This document shows positions 26,040 through 37,332 of a stretch of DNA of 64,000 nt, piece after piece. The stretch spans positions 2,412,001 through 2,476,000 of the forward strand of contig NZ_CP083761.1 of NCBI RefSeq assembly GCF_023558375.1, written 5' to 3'. Under the pieces are notes generated by a model, which was not told the origin of the DNA, made no database searches, and was given only the letters and a program-made list of their open reading frames with translations. Within the stretch, counting starts at the first letter, position 1; each line of letters starts with the position of its first letter. The translations under genes were made by a program, and so were the position numbers. The DNA comes from Chroococcidiopsis sp. CCMEE 29. Its GTDB lineage: Bacteria > Cyanobacteriota > Cyanobacteriia > Cyanobacteriales > Chroococcidiopsidaceae.

Positions 26040-26342
26040 CTCAAGCAGGCAATTGTTACAGGTATTTTAAGGCGCGAACCAACCATAGATTTCCAAGCAG
26101 CAAACACAGCAGATTTAAGCAGTTTAAGCGACTCAGAGGTTTTATCACTAGCAGCAAAAGAAGGTAGGATTCTGGTTTCCCATGACCAAAGAACCATGCC
26201 AATATATTTTGCTGAGTTTATTACCGCTCGAACCAGTTCGGGTGTAATCATTGTGTTACAGAGTCTACCGACTAGTGATGCAATCAGCAATCTAATCAAG
26301 ATCTGGCCCCCGCCCTTGCAAAGTGGCGTGATTTTGGATTGA
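26040..26342 (+). pseudogene. DUF5615 PIN-like toxin, 3' fragment
   Basis: Continues the frame of 10356-10385: LKQAIVTGILRREPTIDFQAANTADLSSLSDSEVLSLAAKEGRILVSHDQRTMPIYFAEFI, the DUF5615 core with its PIN-like acids. Stop at 26340-26342. Rejoined with the 5' piece it gives about 111 residues, a full-length toxin. Confidence 0.88.
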
Positions 26343-26428
26343 TAAATCCTTGCCGCGAGGCAGTTTCGGTGTAGCGATTTGTAGCCAAGCTAAAGTAAAA
26401 CGGTAGCAACCCCCTCCCAAGCAGAGAA

Positions 26429-28072
<1,644 letters not shown>

Positions 28073-28146
28073 TTAATCTTTAGAGACTTGTAGAAATCCA
28101 CCCCGTTAATTGTGCCATAGATATCAGGGGCGAGGGGCGAGGACAT

Positions 28147-28192
28147 TTTGGATTTTGGATTTTGGATTTTGGATTAATCTAAAATCTAAAAT
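28147..28192. repeat. Heptameric TTTTGGA repeat with inverted AAAATCT part
   Basis: Four TTTTGGA units followed by AATCTAAAATCTAAAATC, which can fold back. This is the short tandem repeat type common in cyanobacteria. It lies between the divergent pyrG and amidase genes. Confidence 0.75.
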
Positions 28193-28221
28193 CGCCCTAC
28201 TCCCTACTACTTTATTTTGGC

Positions 28222-30060
28222 GTGAGAAAACTTTTAGGATTAGTCTTCTTAGGTTCTGTAATGGCATCTCCAGTCTGGGCAGATCAACCCCTCTCTGTTG
28301 TTTATCCCCCAGCTGACCATCAGACTACAGCTGAGCGCATCTTTTTGATTGGCACAGCACCATCAGCCGGAGATGTTTTGGTGAATGGCAAGCCGATTGA
28401 ACGCAGTCCAGCAGGACATTTTGCCCCCAGTTTCCCATTAAAGTTGGGGGATAATATTTTCACGTTGCACTATCAGAATCAGCAAGTCCAGATTAAGGTC
28501 AAGCGTGTTGCAACTGTTCCAGAGTCACCCATGGGGTTAGCATTTGGCAAAGATTCCTTGACTCCATCAGTTGACATTGCCAAACTGCCAGGAGAATTGA
28601 TTTGTTTTGGGGCGATCGCTCCACCCAATGCCACTGTCTCTGTACAGTTAGGTAATCAAACCGTTCCCTTACTGCCCCAATCGCAACAGGTAAACCTACC
28701 AGCCAATTCCGCAGCGTTAACAGGACAAAACCAGCCCGCTTCCCAGGCAGCCGCAGGACAATTTCAAGGTTGTACAACAATGCCAGCTGGTTTTGGTTCC
28801 CTAATCTACGGCAATAACATCATTACTGGTGCCGTCAGCGGCTCGAATACAGTTCAACCTAAATTTCAACTGACAGCCAATGGTAAAACCATAACTCAAA
28901 TCGGTGCTGGAAAGATTGCCATCCTTTCACCAGCAAAGCTAGAAGTTGCCGAGGTGACAGCAGACTCAGGCGTTGCCCGGACGGGTCCGAGTACAGATTA
29001 TTCTCGCCTCACACCGCTGCCTAAAGGCACACAGGCAAACGTCACAGGTAGAGAAGGTGAGTGGTTACGCCTGGACTACGGTGGTTGGATTAATAGTAAG
29101 GAAACAAGAATACTGCCGAATGCAGTGCCGCCGCGATCACTGATTCGCAGTATCAGCACCCATCAAATTTCTGGTGCGACGGAGGTAGTGTTTCCGTTGC
29201 AAGTGCCTGTTCCCGTCAGCGTGCAGCAGGGCGATCGCACTTTAACTTTGACGCTTTACAACACCACTGCCCAAACTGATGTAATTCGCCTGAACGACGA
29301 GCCTGTCATTTCCCGCTTGGATTGGCAACAGGTGGCTCCTGAGCAAGTGCAATATACCTTTAACCTTAAATCTCAGCAGCAGTGGGGATATAAGCTGAGA
29401 TACGATGGCACAACTTTAGTGCTGTCTCTGCGTCATCCTCCAGGAGTTAGGGGTCAGGGGTCAGGGGTCAGGGGTCAGGGGTTAAAAGATAGAGATCCCT
29501 CGCCCCTATCCGGGATTAAAATTCTGCTCGATCCGGGACATGGGGGTGCTGAATTGGGTGCCAAGGGACCCACTGGTTATCCTGAAAAGGACATTAATTT
29601 GGTGATATCTAAGTTGGTACGAGAACAACTGATTGCCCGGGGAGCTACAGTATATATGACACGGGAGGAAGATAAGGAAGTGTCGCTGCCAGAGCGGGTG
29701 GCGATGATTGACAAATTAGAACCAGCGATCGCCCTCTCACTCCACTACAATGCTTTGCCCGATGGTGGTGATGCGATGAATACCAAAGGATTTGCCGCCT
29801 TTTGGTATCATCCCCAAGCACACAGCCTAGCGATGTTTTTGCATAACTATGTAGTGAATAAACTAGATCGTCCTTCCTATGGAGTTTTTTGGAACAATCT
29901 GGCGCTGACTCGTCCGGCAACAGCTCCATCCGTATTGCTGGAATTAGGATTTATGATCAATCCAACTGAATTTGAGTGGATTGTAAATCCCCAGGAGCAA
30001 AAGAAATTAGCAGAGGCGATCGCAGACGGTATTACTGAGTGGTTCAGCAGCGCCCGATAG
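28222..30060 (+). CDS. N-acetylmuramoyl-L-alanine amidase (AmiC-type) with SH3 domain
   Basis: 612 residues, GTG start, with a signal peptide (MRKLLGLVFLGSVMASPVWA). The middle holds an SH3b-like domain around residues 240-290 (ARTGPSTDYSRLTPLPKG...WLRLDYGGWI). The C-terminal Amidase_3 domain begins near residue 430: LLDPGHGGAELGAKG (zinc His), TREEDKEVSLPERV (Glu), LSLHYNALP (His), LLELGFMINPTEF (catalytic Glu). It cleaves the peptide stem from peptidoglycan during cell separation. The linker GVRGQGSGVRGQG is encoded by a GGGGTCA repeat. Confidence 0.93.
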   Translation: MRKLLGLVFLGSVMASPVWADQPLSVVYPPADHQTTAERIFLIGTAPSAGDVLVNGKPIERSPAGHFAPSFPLKLGDNIFTLHYQNQQVQIKVKRVATVPESPMGLAFGKDSLTPSVDIAKLPGELICFGAIAPPNATVSVQLGNQTVPLLPQSQQVNLPANSAALTGQNQPASQAAAGQFQGCTTMPAGFGSLIYGNNIITGAVSGSNTVQPKFQLTANGKTITQIGAGKIAILSPAKLEVAEVTADSGVARTGPSTDYSRLTPLPKGTQANVTGREGEWLRLDYGGWINSKETRILPNAVPPRSLIRSISTHQISGATEVVFPLQVPVPVSVQQGDRTLTLTLYNTTAQTDVIRLNDEPVISRLDWQQVAPEQVQYTFNLKSQQQWGYKLRYDGTTLVLSLRHPPGVRGQGSGVRGQGLKDRDPSPLSGIKILLDPGHGGAELGAKGPTGYPEKDINLVISKLVREQLIARGATVYMTREEDKEVSLPERVAMIDKLEPAIALSLHYNALPDGGDAMNTKGFAAFWYHPQAHSLAMFLHNYVVNKLDRPSYGVFWNNLALTRPATAPSVLLELGFMINPTEFEWIVNPQEQKKLAEAIADGITEWFSSAR

Positions 30061-30788
30061 CAAGAATGGCCGATCTCTAGCCTGCTATCTTCAGATTTTT
30101 TGATAGCATCCTAACTGCTGTGGCACTCGCTGCCAAAACCCTTGCCTAGCGCCATACCAAAGCGTCTTGCCAATCCTTTCCTTAGCTTTGGTCAAGGCGT
30201 AGCCTTCTAGCTTACCACCATACAATGTTTGGGCAACCTTCTCTGTAGTCAAGATTTGTCCTGCACTCTCCTGTACTACCTGCTCAACTGCGTCAATTAA
30301 ACTCAAATTTCGATATCGATCTAGCATTTCATCTGGTGATTTGCTTATGCGTCTTCCTTCCTCATGCTTGCTGCTCTTAGCCTCGTTCTTGTCTGGCTCT
30401 GGCTCAACCAGCTTTAAGTTAATGGTGTAGCAGCCAGGAGAGTCTGGCACAGAGTCCCACTGTCCTTTTGCCACTCCTTTCTTTAAGGTGTCATACATTC
30501 TAGGCTTTTCTGTTTTGGTTTCATCCGGAGATAATTCCCCATATAAGGCACGGATGATGTAGTCAATATGCAAAATGTTCCCTTTTTTTTCTTGTAATAG
30601 CTTTTCGACTGCTTGGTTTTTCGTGAGACTGGAATACTTGAGCAGCAATGGTGTTGTCAGTGGTGGGAATTGACTTGAACTCTCTGAGTCTGAATTTTCA
30701 ACTTGCTCTGATTTACTACCATCAATCGCTCCTGTCAGCGCTTGCTGCTGTTTGTGCTCTATAGTTGCTGATTGGATAGAGACAGGTT

Positions 30789-31755
30789 AGACTTCTTGCA
30801 AATTAAATCAAGCAGCTTGAGAGCATTCGTAGTTGTATAAGGCAGCAATGAGATTACAGCGCAACCCGAAGCGCCGCCGCCGGTTGCGATAGCGCTCCGC
30901 TAGAATGCGGAAGATTTTCAAGCAACGATTGGTTTGCTCAATTACAACTCGACGACGGGCTAAGGCTCGATTATCTAACTTTTGCGCCGGCGTGAGTTGT
31001 CCGCCTCTAGGCTTCTTGTGAGGTAGATGACTGTTAGCATGTAACTTTTGGATACCCTGATACCCCTTGTCTTGCAAGCTTTCGATTTGTGGGTGGAAGT
31101 GAATCCCTGAAGCTTGAAACAGCTTGAAGTCATGCCGTCGTCCTTTACCAAAGTAGGTGCAAATAATTCGTCCAGTTGTTTGCTCGATCACTAGTTGGCA
31201 TTTGAGCGTATGTTGCTTCTTCTTGCCAGAATAGAACCAGCGTTGGTGACGCTTCGGTCGTTCAATCGGCGTTTCGGTCACATCCATCACCACGACAGCT
31301 GGCTGACCAAATCCACGCACCAACTGTTTCTTCCCAGGCAGGCGAAATTGTCCTGATGCCATTAACCTATCTTCAACCCAATGAACGATGCGGCAGACGG
31401 TTGATTCACTCACGCCCCAACTGCTGCCAATGTGGAAGTAGGTGCGATACTCCCGCCAATACTCTAAAGCAATTAGCACTCGCTGTTCAATGCCCAGTTT
31501 CGGCTTGGCACCTGGTTTTGGTGTGGCTCTCCAGGCAGGTTTGAGAGCTTTGATGATGTGCTTGAATGTATCTGGTTGCACGCCGAAGCGACGTTTGAAT
31601 TGTAATTGTGATAGTGTTTGAGCTATTTTAGAATTCATCAGGACGCTGATTAGATTGTGTTGTCCTGATTTTTCTACTTTTGTGGAGCCGCAGGCAAGCA
31701 CTACACTCCATTGCTGCCTCCCTCTAGATTACATAACCTAATTTGCAAGAAGTCT
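30789..31755 (-). mobile_element. IS5-family insertion sequence (3-bp target duplication)
   Basis: Terminal inverted repeats AGACTTCTTGCAAATTA are identical over 17 bp. The flanks carry the 3-bp direct repeat GTT (30786-30788, 31756-31758). 967 bp with one transposase. Ends confirmed by restoration of the host frame. Confidence 0.92.
30808..31701 (-). CDS. IS5-type DDE transposase
   Basis: 297 residues; the shorter start at M22 (MNSKIAQTL) is more natural. The HTH_Tnp_4-like part is QFKRRFGVQPDTFKHII...YREYRTYFHIGSSWGVSESTVCRIV. The DDE core includes VVMDVTETPIERP, ADKGYQG-type SLQDKGYQGIQ, and ARRRVVIEQTNRCLKIFRIL with the final Glu. It appears complete. Its substrate is the 17-bp terminal repeat. 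Confidence 0.92.
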   Translation of the reverse strand: MLACGSTKVEKSGQHNLISVLMNSKIAQTLSQLQFKRRFGVQPDTFKHIIKALKPAWRATPKPGAKPKLGIEQRVLIALEYWREYRTYFHIGSSWGVSESTVCRIVHWVEDRLMASGQFRLPGKKQLVRGFGQPAVVVMDVTETPIERPKRHQRWFYSGKKKQHTLKCQLVIEQTTGRIICTYFGKGRRHDFKLFQASGIHFHPQIESLQDKGYQGIQKLHANSHLPHKKPRGGQLTPAQKLDNRALARRRVVIEQTNRCLKIFRILAERYRNRRRRFGLRCNLIAALYNYECSQAA

Positions 31756-32129
31756 GTTGCTCTCCATGGTGTTGTAAAGTTAGCTGGTCTGTTAGCAGAG
31801 CGTTGACGTGATTCATTTGCTCTCTAAGATGAGCGGCTTTTTGCTGCTGTTCCTCAAGTAGTGTTCGACAATGCGATCGCAGTTCCATCAGGTTATCGAC
31901 AAACTGCTGGTTCTCTATCAACTGATCTACCAACAGGGCATTGACCCGAGACAGCTGCTCTCTAATCCGAGTTGCTTGTCGTTCATGCTCGTTAATTGAG
32001 GATTGGTAGTGCGAGCGAAGTTCAATTAAGCTGCCAATAAAGGGCTGGGAGTGTAGCATTATTTAAAATCGGGGAGTGTCTCTCTTTTCGATAGCATATT
32101 TGTTACACAATAATCATTAATCTTCTGCC

Positions 32130-32378
32130 ATGGCATCCAAAGAGGTCTTCGTTCACGAATATAAAGTGCGAGCGCATTATCGAACCATTCAAACTCGCCG
32201 CTACAACTTCATCTGTAAGCAGTGCAACCAGGAAACTGAAAGAGAATCCTATGGTCCCAGACCGCTCTACTGCGAGATTTGCCGCCCTCGTGGATCTCGA
32301 ACTGAGGCATCATCGAAGAAAAAACCTAGACCTGTTTTGGTGAAACGAGCGAAAAAGTCGCCGGTTGCAAAAAACTAG
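32130..32378 (+). CDS. Small zinc-ribbon protein
   Basis: 82 residues. [14 protein letters not shown]...[10 protein letters not shown] supplies two CxxC pairs of a zinc ribbon. The tail is strongly basic ([15 protein letters not shown]), so nucleic-acid binding is likely. Divergent from the coiled-coil gene, 70 bp away. Not further recognised. Confidence 0.7.
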   Translation: MASKEVFVHEYKVRAHYRTIQTRRYNFICKQCNQETERESYGPRPLYCEICRPRGSRTEASSKKKPRPVLVKRAKKSPVAKN

Positions 32379-32629
32379 ATGTTGTTAATCGCGCTTGCCA
32401 AAACGCTAATTCAGCAGATTAATAAATTGCACTCCTTCAATTACAGCAATCAACATTGAAAGCTGTAGAGAGCTATTGAGCGATCGCAGAATCTTCATGC
32501 CTCTTTATCATCTCTAAATTGTCTTTTTTAACTACAAAAGCCAGTATAAAAGGGGACACTTAAGCGCTAACGTAGTTTAATTACGATTTAGAGCAACCCT
32601 TATAGAAAAATATTAGGAACGAGATTCGT

Positions 32630-32983
32630 ATGAAAGATAGCTCCTTCTTGCCTGATTACAAGGATGATGATGTTGTTGCATTCAACTCTCATATGCAAAA
32701 AGTGGGGACACTCAGGGCTGTAATCACGAATGTATTCTCAAACACAAGTGTGATCCAAGATGGGCTCAATAGAGCTTTACTACTCCACTCACTACCATCT
32801 CCAGAGTGGTTTAATCAGGGCGCAAATTGTGAAATTCTGAGGCTAGGTGGTAAAAACTGGCAAAAGGGAAAACTTAGAATTAAACTCACCGTAGAGTTCT
32901 ATCCTGATGAGCCTGAAGTTGAAGAAATATCAGCAAGCAATGAGGTAGAAATCAGCCAACCAGAAGCGCAACTGTTGGTCTAA
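32630..32983 (+). CDS. KGK-domain protein
   Basis: 117 residues. The motif WQKGKLRIKLTVEFYPDEPEVEE is that of the small KGK family, known mostly in cyanobacteria and of unknown function. The N-terminal part is DDDVVAFNSHMQKVGTLRAVI. It has its own upstream region of 250 bp and no operon partner. Confidence 0.78.
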   Translation: MKDSSFLPDYKDDDVVAFNSHMQKVGTLRAVITNVFSNTSVIQDGLNRALLLHSLPSPEWFNQGANCEILRLGGKNWQKGKLRIKLTVEFYPDEPEVEEISASNEVEISQPEAQLLV

Positions 32984-33035
32984 AGATTAAAGGTATTTAA
33001 CTGTAATATAGCAATCTGATTTGGTCTGTGGGGCA

Positions 33036-33122
33036 GGCTGGAAGCCTGCCCATGCCAATTTTTAATTGAGAATGTTGAGGGTTGAGTTATGAATAGTGGC
33101 TGCAATCCAGCTCAACCCTCAA
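33036..33122. terminator. Convergent hairpins (REP-like plus terminator-like)
   Basis: GGGCAGGCTGGAAGCCTGCCC-type palindrome at about 33033-33053; a related copy lies near 58180. Then GAGGGTTGAG at 33079 pairs with CTCAACCCTC at 33111, forming a loop between two convergent genes. A bidirectional terminator is likely. Confidence 0.6.
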
Positions 33123-33130
33123 GACTCTCT

Positions 33131-34411
33131 TTATGCACTTACAGCCGCTGTCTTATCATCTAGAGCTGTTGGTTTTTCTTGCAGTAGCTGGGTGTAGAGT
33201 TCGCTCAGTTGCTTAGCAACCCCATCCCAGCTGAACTTAGCTTCTACTCGCTTTCTTGCTGCCTGACCAAGCTTGTTTCGGTAAGCAGAGTCTGAAAGAA
33301 TGCGGTCAATCGCTGCTGCGAAGGCTACTTCATCCTTGGGTGGAGCAAGTAACCCACTCTCTTCCGGCACCACAGTAAATTGAAGACCACCCACGTCACT
33401 AGCAACTACAGGTGTGCCACTCGCCATTGCTTCAATTGCAACCAGACCAAAGGGTTCGTAATGACTAGGAACTACGCAGACATCAGCAGCCGCATAGTAC
33501 ATTGGCAGGATTTCATCGCCGAGACGACCAGGGAAGCTGGTAAAGTCACTCATTCCCAATTCTGCAACAATATCCTCAATCCGATCGCGCTCTATGCCAT
33601 CACTTTGACCCGGACGACTACCTCCACCGATTATTAACTTCAGCTCACCATTGCCGCGCAGCCTGGACTTACCAACCGCACGCACCAGAGTTTCAATCCC
33701 CTTGCGTTTGTCAAACCGTCCTACATAAAACACAACTTTCGCTTCAGGGGCAATTCCCAGTTGCTGCCGTGCTTGTTGCTGCTGGATAGAGCCAAAGCGA
33801 TGAATATCCGTACCGCAGGGAATAATATCGATATTACCTTTGGTAGAAACAAGCGATCGCATGTGTTCTTTTTCCTGGGGACTGGTTGCCACAATCCGCT
33901 CCGCTGTCTCCAACACCGCCTTCTCGACGTTTAATCTTGTAGTAGCGATCAAAGGAACCGTTGTCACTGCCTTGTACTTGACTGCTCCCAGGGAGTGGTA
34001 GGTATGAACTTGCTTAATTGGTTGAATTTTTTTCAACTGCATACCTACCCAGCTAGAGATCCAGTAGTTCGTATGAACCACAGGATATTGCACGCCCGAT
34101 TGCTGCTGAAACTTCAGAAATTCCTCAACAAACTCTGATGCATATCCAAAAATATTGTCCCGAGGGACGAACTCCTCAGGACCTGCAGTTAAGCGAATTG
34201 TTCGACAATTTGGCGAGTGTTCAACAATACTGGCTTGTTCAGCACTGGCTTTACGGGTAAACATATCAACTTGCCAGCCCAGCTTAGCTAGTGCTTCACC
34301 TACATGGCGTACATAAACATTTTGTCCCCCAGCTTCTTCTTTCCCTATTTCAATCGCCGGATCCCCGTGGACGGAAATTAGGGCTATATTCTTTTGATTT
34401 GTATTGCTCAT
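33131..34411 (-). CDS. GT4-family glycosyltransferase
   Basis: 426 residues. N-terminal GKEEAGGQNVYVRHVGEALAKLGWQVDMFTR matches the sucrose-phosphate-synthase/D-inositol-3-phosphate transferase group. The donor site reads VFYVGRFDKRKGIETLVRA and EPFGLVAIEAMASGTPVVASDVGG with the E-x7-E motif. It transfers a sugar from a nucleotide donor to an unidentified acceptor. Monocistronic as far as can be seen. Confidence 0.9.
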   Translation of the reverse strand: MSNTNQKNIALISVHGDPAIEIGKEEAGGQNVYVRHVGEALAKLGWQVDMFTRKASAEQASIVEHSPNCRTIRLTAGPEEFVPRDNIFGYASEFVEEFLKFQQQSGVQYPVVHTNYWISSWVGMQLKKIQPIKQVHTYHSLGAVKYKAVTTVPLIATTRLNVEKAVLETAERIVATSPQEKEHMRSLVSTKGNIDIIPCGTDIHRFGSIQQQQARQQLGIAPEAKVVFYVGRFDKRKGIETLVRAVGKSRLRGNGELKLIIGGGSRPGQSDGIERDRIEDIVAELGMSDFTSFPGRLGDEILPMYYAAADVCVVPSHYEPFGLVAIEAMASGTPVVASDVGGLQFTVVPEESGLLAPPKDEVAFAAAIDRILSDSAYRNKLGQAARKRVEAKFSWDGVAKQLSELYTQLLQEKPTALDDKTAAVSA

Positions 34412-35099
34412 AACTTTAGTTGCTATTGAAATTTAACAACATAGGGTATGAACTTGAGGCTGTACTATAGTTAGTTTCCTCAACACCCTTGTAATTATTA
34501 AGTTTAATTTACAATGCAATGCTACTTATTGCATCCCCTAGGGGGATGACCCTTAGCTATTACGACTTAAGTCCGGGGCATTATGCTAGCCGTAAGGCGT
34601 ATTTTACGCTACATTTTGCCTCTATCTAAAGTTATAGGAATAAATCTATACTGAATGGGATTGACAGATCTGGCACCACATTATGAACCCAGATTGAGTT
34701 AAGCAAGTGCGATCGCGCCTACAAGAATTGGGTGAACCCTCAACGAGCGTCGCTGCTAAACAAAATACGTTTAATTACGCACTTCGCGTTCATGGCGATG
34801 ACAATAGACCCTCCCCCAGCTGATTGTCTTCCTAGGGGACTAGCAAGACAAATTGAGCTTAAGTAGCGATTAGGGTTGGACTTTGGATGAGGAGCTTCAG
34901 CGAATTCGTACTGAACGTTTCAGTCAACGCTCAGAATTTGCCCATGAAGTTGCGATCGCCTCTCCAAACTCGGCTACAAGTACCTTAAACCTGATAAGCT
35001 GATATTTAGAGAATAAAGACTAGAGGTTTATAGAATTCAAAGGTTCGATTTCGTTGTCTTCTCTAGCCCTTGCTGCTTCTATCCCTAGTCCCTAATCTC
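34412..35099. other. Intergenic region, 688 bp
   Basis: No convincing gene. A stretch near 34880-34980 (ELQRIRTERFSQRSEFAHEVAIA) could be a decayed coding remnant. A few GCGATCGC-related sites. Likely contains the promoter of the glycosyltransferase; no element is clear enough to name. Confidence 0.35.
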
Positions 35100-35591
35100 T
35101 TATCCATTAGTAGTTTGAGCCGCTAACATTTGCTTCAACTTTTCTAGTTCAGAAGCCCAGCGTGGATCGGGGCGAATTGCGTCTGACTCACCGGTGTTGC
35201 TGGTACCACTATTGGTGTTACGGCGAGGCTTTTTATTTCCCCCACCCCGTTTATTACCACCTTTTTCAGCATTGCTTCCGCCTGCGTTACCACCAGCATT
35301 GGCAGTCGGGCTAGATTGCTCCTCCTCTTCCTGCCCTTTAGACCGAGGCAATGCCTTCTCAATCTTTAGGGGAATATCCTTGAACATGTAACCATTGAAC
35401 TTTTCAATGATTTGATCGGCCTGTTCATCATCATTAACCGTTACAAAACCAAAACCACGACACTTGCCAGTTTTACGGTCTTTAATGACTTTAGTAGTAA
35501 CAGAATCCCCAGCTTCTGCAAAAACTGCTTGTAGGTCCTGACGATCCACTTCTTCTTTTGGCAAATTGCCAACATACAAACGAACTGACAT
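35100..35591 (-). CDS. RRM-type RNA-binding protein
   Basis: 163 residues from ATG 35591, preceded by GGAGGTATCTTCC, a good ribosome site; the longer frame to 35678 is not needed. RRM signatures are RLYVGNLP (RNP2) and GKCRGFGFVTV (RNP1). The tail is Gly/Asn/Lys rich. Cyanobacterial single-RRM proteins of this kind are often cold-induced and bind RNA in the cytoplasm. Confidence 0.93.
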   Translation of the reverse strand: MSVRLYVGNLPKEEVDRQDLQAVFAEAGDSVTTKVIKDRKTGKCRGFGFVTVNDDEQADQIIEKFNGYMFKDIPLKIEKALPRSKGQEEEEQSSPTANAGGNAGGSNAEKGGNKRGGGNKKPRRNTNSGTSNTGESDAIRPDPRWASELEKLKQMLAAQTTNG

Positions 35592-36401
35592 GGAAGATAC
35601 CTCCAGACTTTGATGCAAACAAATTGGTAACAATAACTGCTTACTTGAGTTTGGCTGATAATAATGGAATTGACACAAACTGCCACAGAGTAACCTTTTT
35701 ACCTTAAATCGCCAACCTCTACAATCCAGTCCCTCGCCTACCCAAGGCTTTTAATATCATGCAAAAGCGCTTCTTCAACACCTAATTCTATAGATGTACA
35801 ATTTTGTTAAAAGCTGCCTTTTTCTACTGATAACGCTTTTAATAGCCTGGGACGCTGAACACCATTTTCTACAATATCACGGCTTTCCTTACTGGATGCA
35901 ATACTTTGGACTCAGATTTCCACTGGAGCAATATTTTTGACTCCGTAGCTGCCGCTTCATTTTTTAATGTAAAGGATTCTTATCAACATTAGCTTGCAGG
36001 AGAAGTAAAAACCAGCCACTGGCTGGTCTAGCTGCTGTGTTGGAAGGAGGAAAAATTGATTTCAATATAGCTAGCTTGGATAGCTTAGCTTTTTAGGCTG
36101 AGCTATATTTGGATAATTAAGCATATGTAAATTAATGTAACACGTAGATTCAGAAACAGCAACTCTTCGTTACATTTAGTTTTCTACCGTTTTCGCTCCC
36201 AATTTTCGCTTGTTTGGCTACAAATTACGCTCTCCTCGCCTGCCTAACTGCCCTTGTGAAGGGCAGAGTTGTTTCATTCACCAAGCTAATCCTTAACCCT
36301 TTCCCTAGCCATTTTTCTAGGTACTGTTCTCCCCAATTCACTGATGCCGTCCATTCCTCTCATCCGGCACGATTGAGGCATAAGGGACTAGGAGGAATAA
36401 A
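35592..36401. other. Long intergenic region, 810 bp
   Basis: Leader of the RRM gene and upstream region of the protease operon. Inverted repeats CCAGCCACTGGCTGG (about 36012) and AGCTTAGC...GGCTGAGCT (about 36082) are visible. No gene. The AGGAGGAAT at about 36390 is the ribosome site of the protease. Confidence 0.5.
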
Positions 36402-37331
36402 ATGTTTTCACCACCATCCGAGATGACCAGCGCACTGCTGGCTCTCTCAAATAATTTAGCCGATGTTGTAGAGCAGGCGAGTCGTGCTGTCGTTGCAGTC
36501 AATGCCCGACACCGTATACCCTCAAGTGGCGTTCATTGGCGCTCTGGCATAGTTGTCACTGCCGACCATACGATTAGACGGGAAGAGGAAATCACTGTCA
36601 CGCTGCCAGATAATCGCACTGTACCTGCAACTCTAGTGGGTCGTGACTCTAGTACTGATTTAGCTGTACTCAAGCTGCAAGAAGTAGAACTACCCACCGC
36701 TGAAATTGGCGATCCTCAATTACTAAAAGTAGGCCATATGGTACTTGCTGTTGGGCGTTCCGGTGAGAGCGGATCAAGTGCCAGCTTAGGAGTTGTTAGT
36801 GCTAGAGGTGCTTGGCGCAGTTGGCGCGGTAGTCAAATTGACCAGTTTATCCGGCTAGATTTGATCCTTTACCCTGGCTTCTCAGGTGGTCCACTGGTAG
36901 AAGCAACGGGTCGTGTGATGGGCATTAATACCTCTGGTCGCCACAGCATGGTTCTGACTATTCCTGCTACCACAATCAATCGAGTGATTGACCAACTGCT
37001 GGAAAAAGGACGCGTGACGCGGGGCTACCTTGGTTTGGGGATGCAGCCTGTACTACTGCCCGATGCCCTGAAGAATACGTTGAGTTTACCCAGCAACGGG
37101 GGCGTGATTGTCGTCAGTATTGAGCCAGATGGTTCTGCCGATCGAGCTGGTGTGCTGATCGGTGATGTGCTGCTGTCACTGAATGGCAAGCCAGTGAGCG
37201 ACACGAGTGATGTGCAAGCAATGTTAGGTTCCGAGTCTGTAGGCAAAACGCTCAGCGTCAAGGCTGTGCGTGGTGGGGCATTGGTTGAACTAGCGATCGC
37301 AGTGGGCGAAAGACCTTGGAGGCAGGACTAA
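36402..37331 (+). CDS. HtrA-like serine protease with PDZ domain (1)
   Basis: 309 residues, no signal peptide seen. Trypsin-like S1C triad: TADHTI (His), STDLAVL (Asp), PGFSGGPL (Ser). The C-terminal PDZ is GVIVVSIEPDGSADRAGVLIGDVLLSLNGKPV. The ATG is preceded by AGGAGGAATAAA. Followed by a second protease with a 1-bp gap. Likely a cytoplasmic or membrane-linked protease or chaperone; with its neighbours it forms an operon ending in a regulator. Confidence 0.9.
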   Translation: MFSPPSEMTSALLALSNNLADVVEQASRAVVAVNARHRIPSSGVHWRSGIVVTADHTIRREEEITVTLPDNRTVPATLVGRDSSTDLAVLKLQEVELPTAEIGDPQLLKVGHMVLAVGRSGESGSSASLGVVSARGAWRSWRGSQIDQFIRLDLILYPGFSGGPLVEATGRVMGINTSGRHSMVLTIPATTINRVIDQLLEKGRVTRGYLGLGMQPVLLPDALKNTLSLPSNGGVIVVSIEPDGSADRAGVLIGDVLLSLNGKPVSDTSDVQAMLGSESVGKTLSVKAVRGGALVELAIAVGERPWRQD

Positions 37332-37332
37332 T

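Larger units (their letters stand above)
30091..32059 (-). pseudogene. Coiled-coil/winged-helix protein split by an IS5-type element
   Basis: The 5' part (32059 to about 31759) encodes an amphipathic coiled coil with repeats of FIGSLIELRSHYQSS/FVDNLMELRSHCRTL. The 3' part (30785 to 30091) encodes two winged-helix-like repeats (KNQAVEKLLQEKKGNILHIDYIIRALYGE and LIDAVEQVVQESAGQILTTEKVAQTLYGG). Removing the 967-bp IS and one GTT copy restores one frame (HHGEQPVSIQSATIEHKQQQ). This reading would give about 330 residues. Function unknown; the pattern suggests a DNA-bound or chromosome-linked protein. Confidence 0.85.

Noticed and set aside
35040-35070. tRNA-like GGTTCGATT stretch
   Set aside because: No acceptor, D or anticodon arms could be placed around it.
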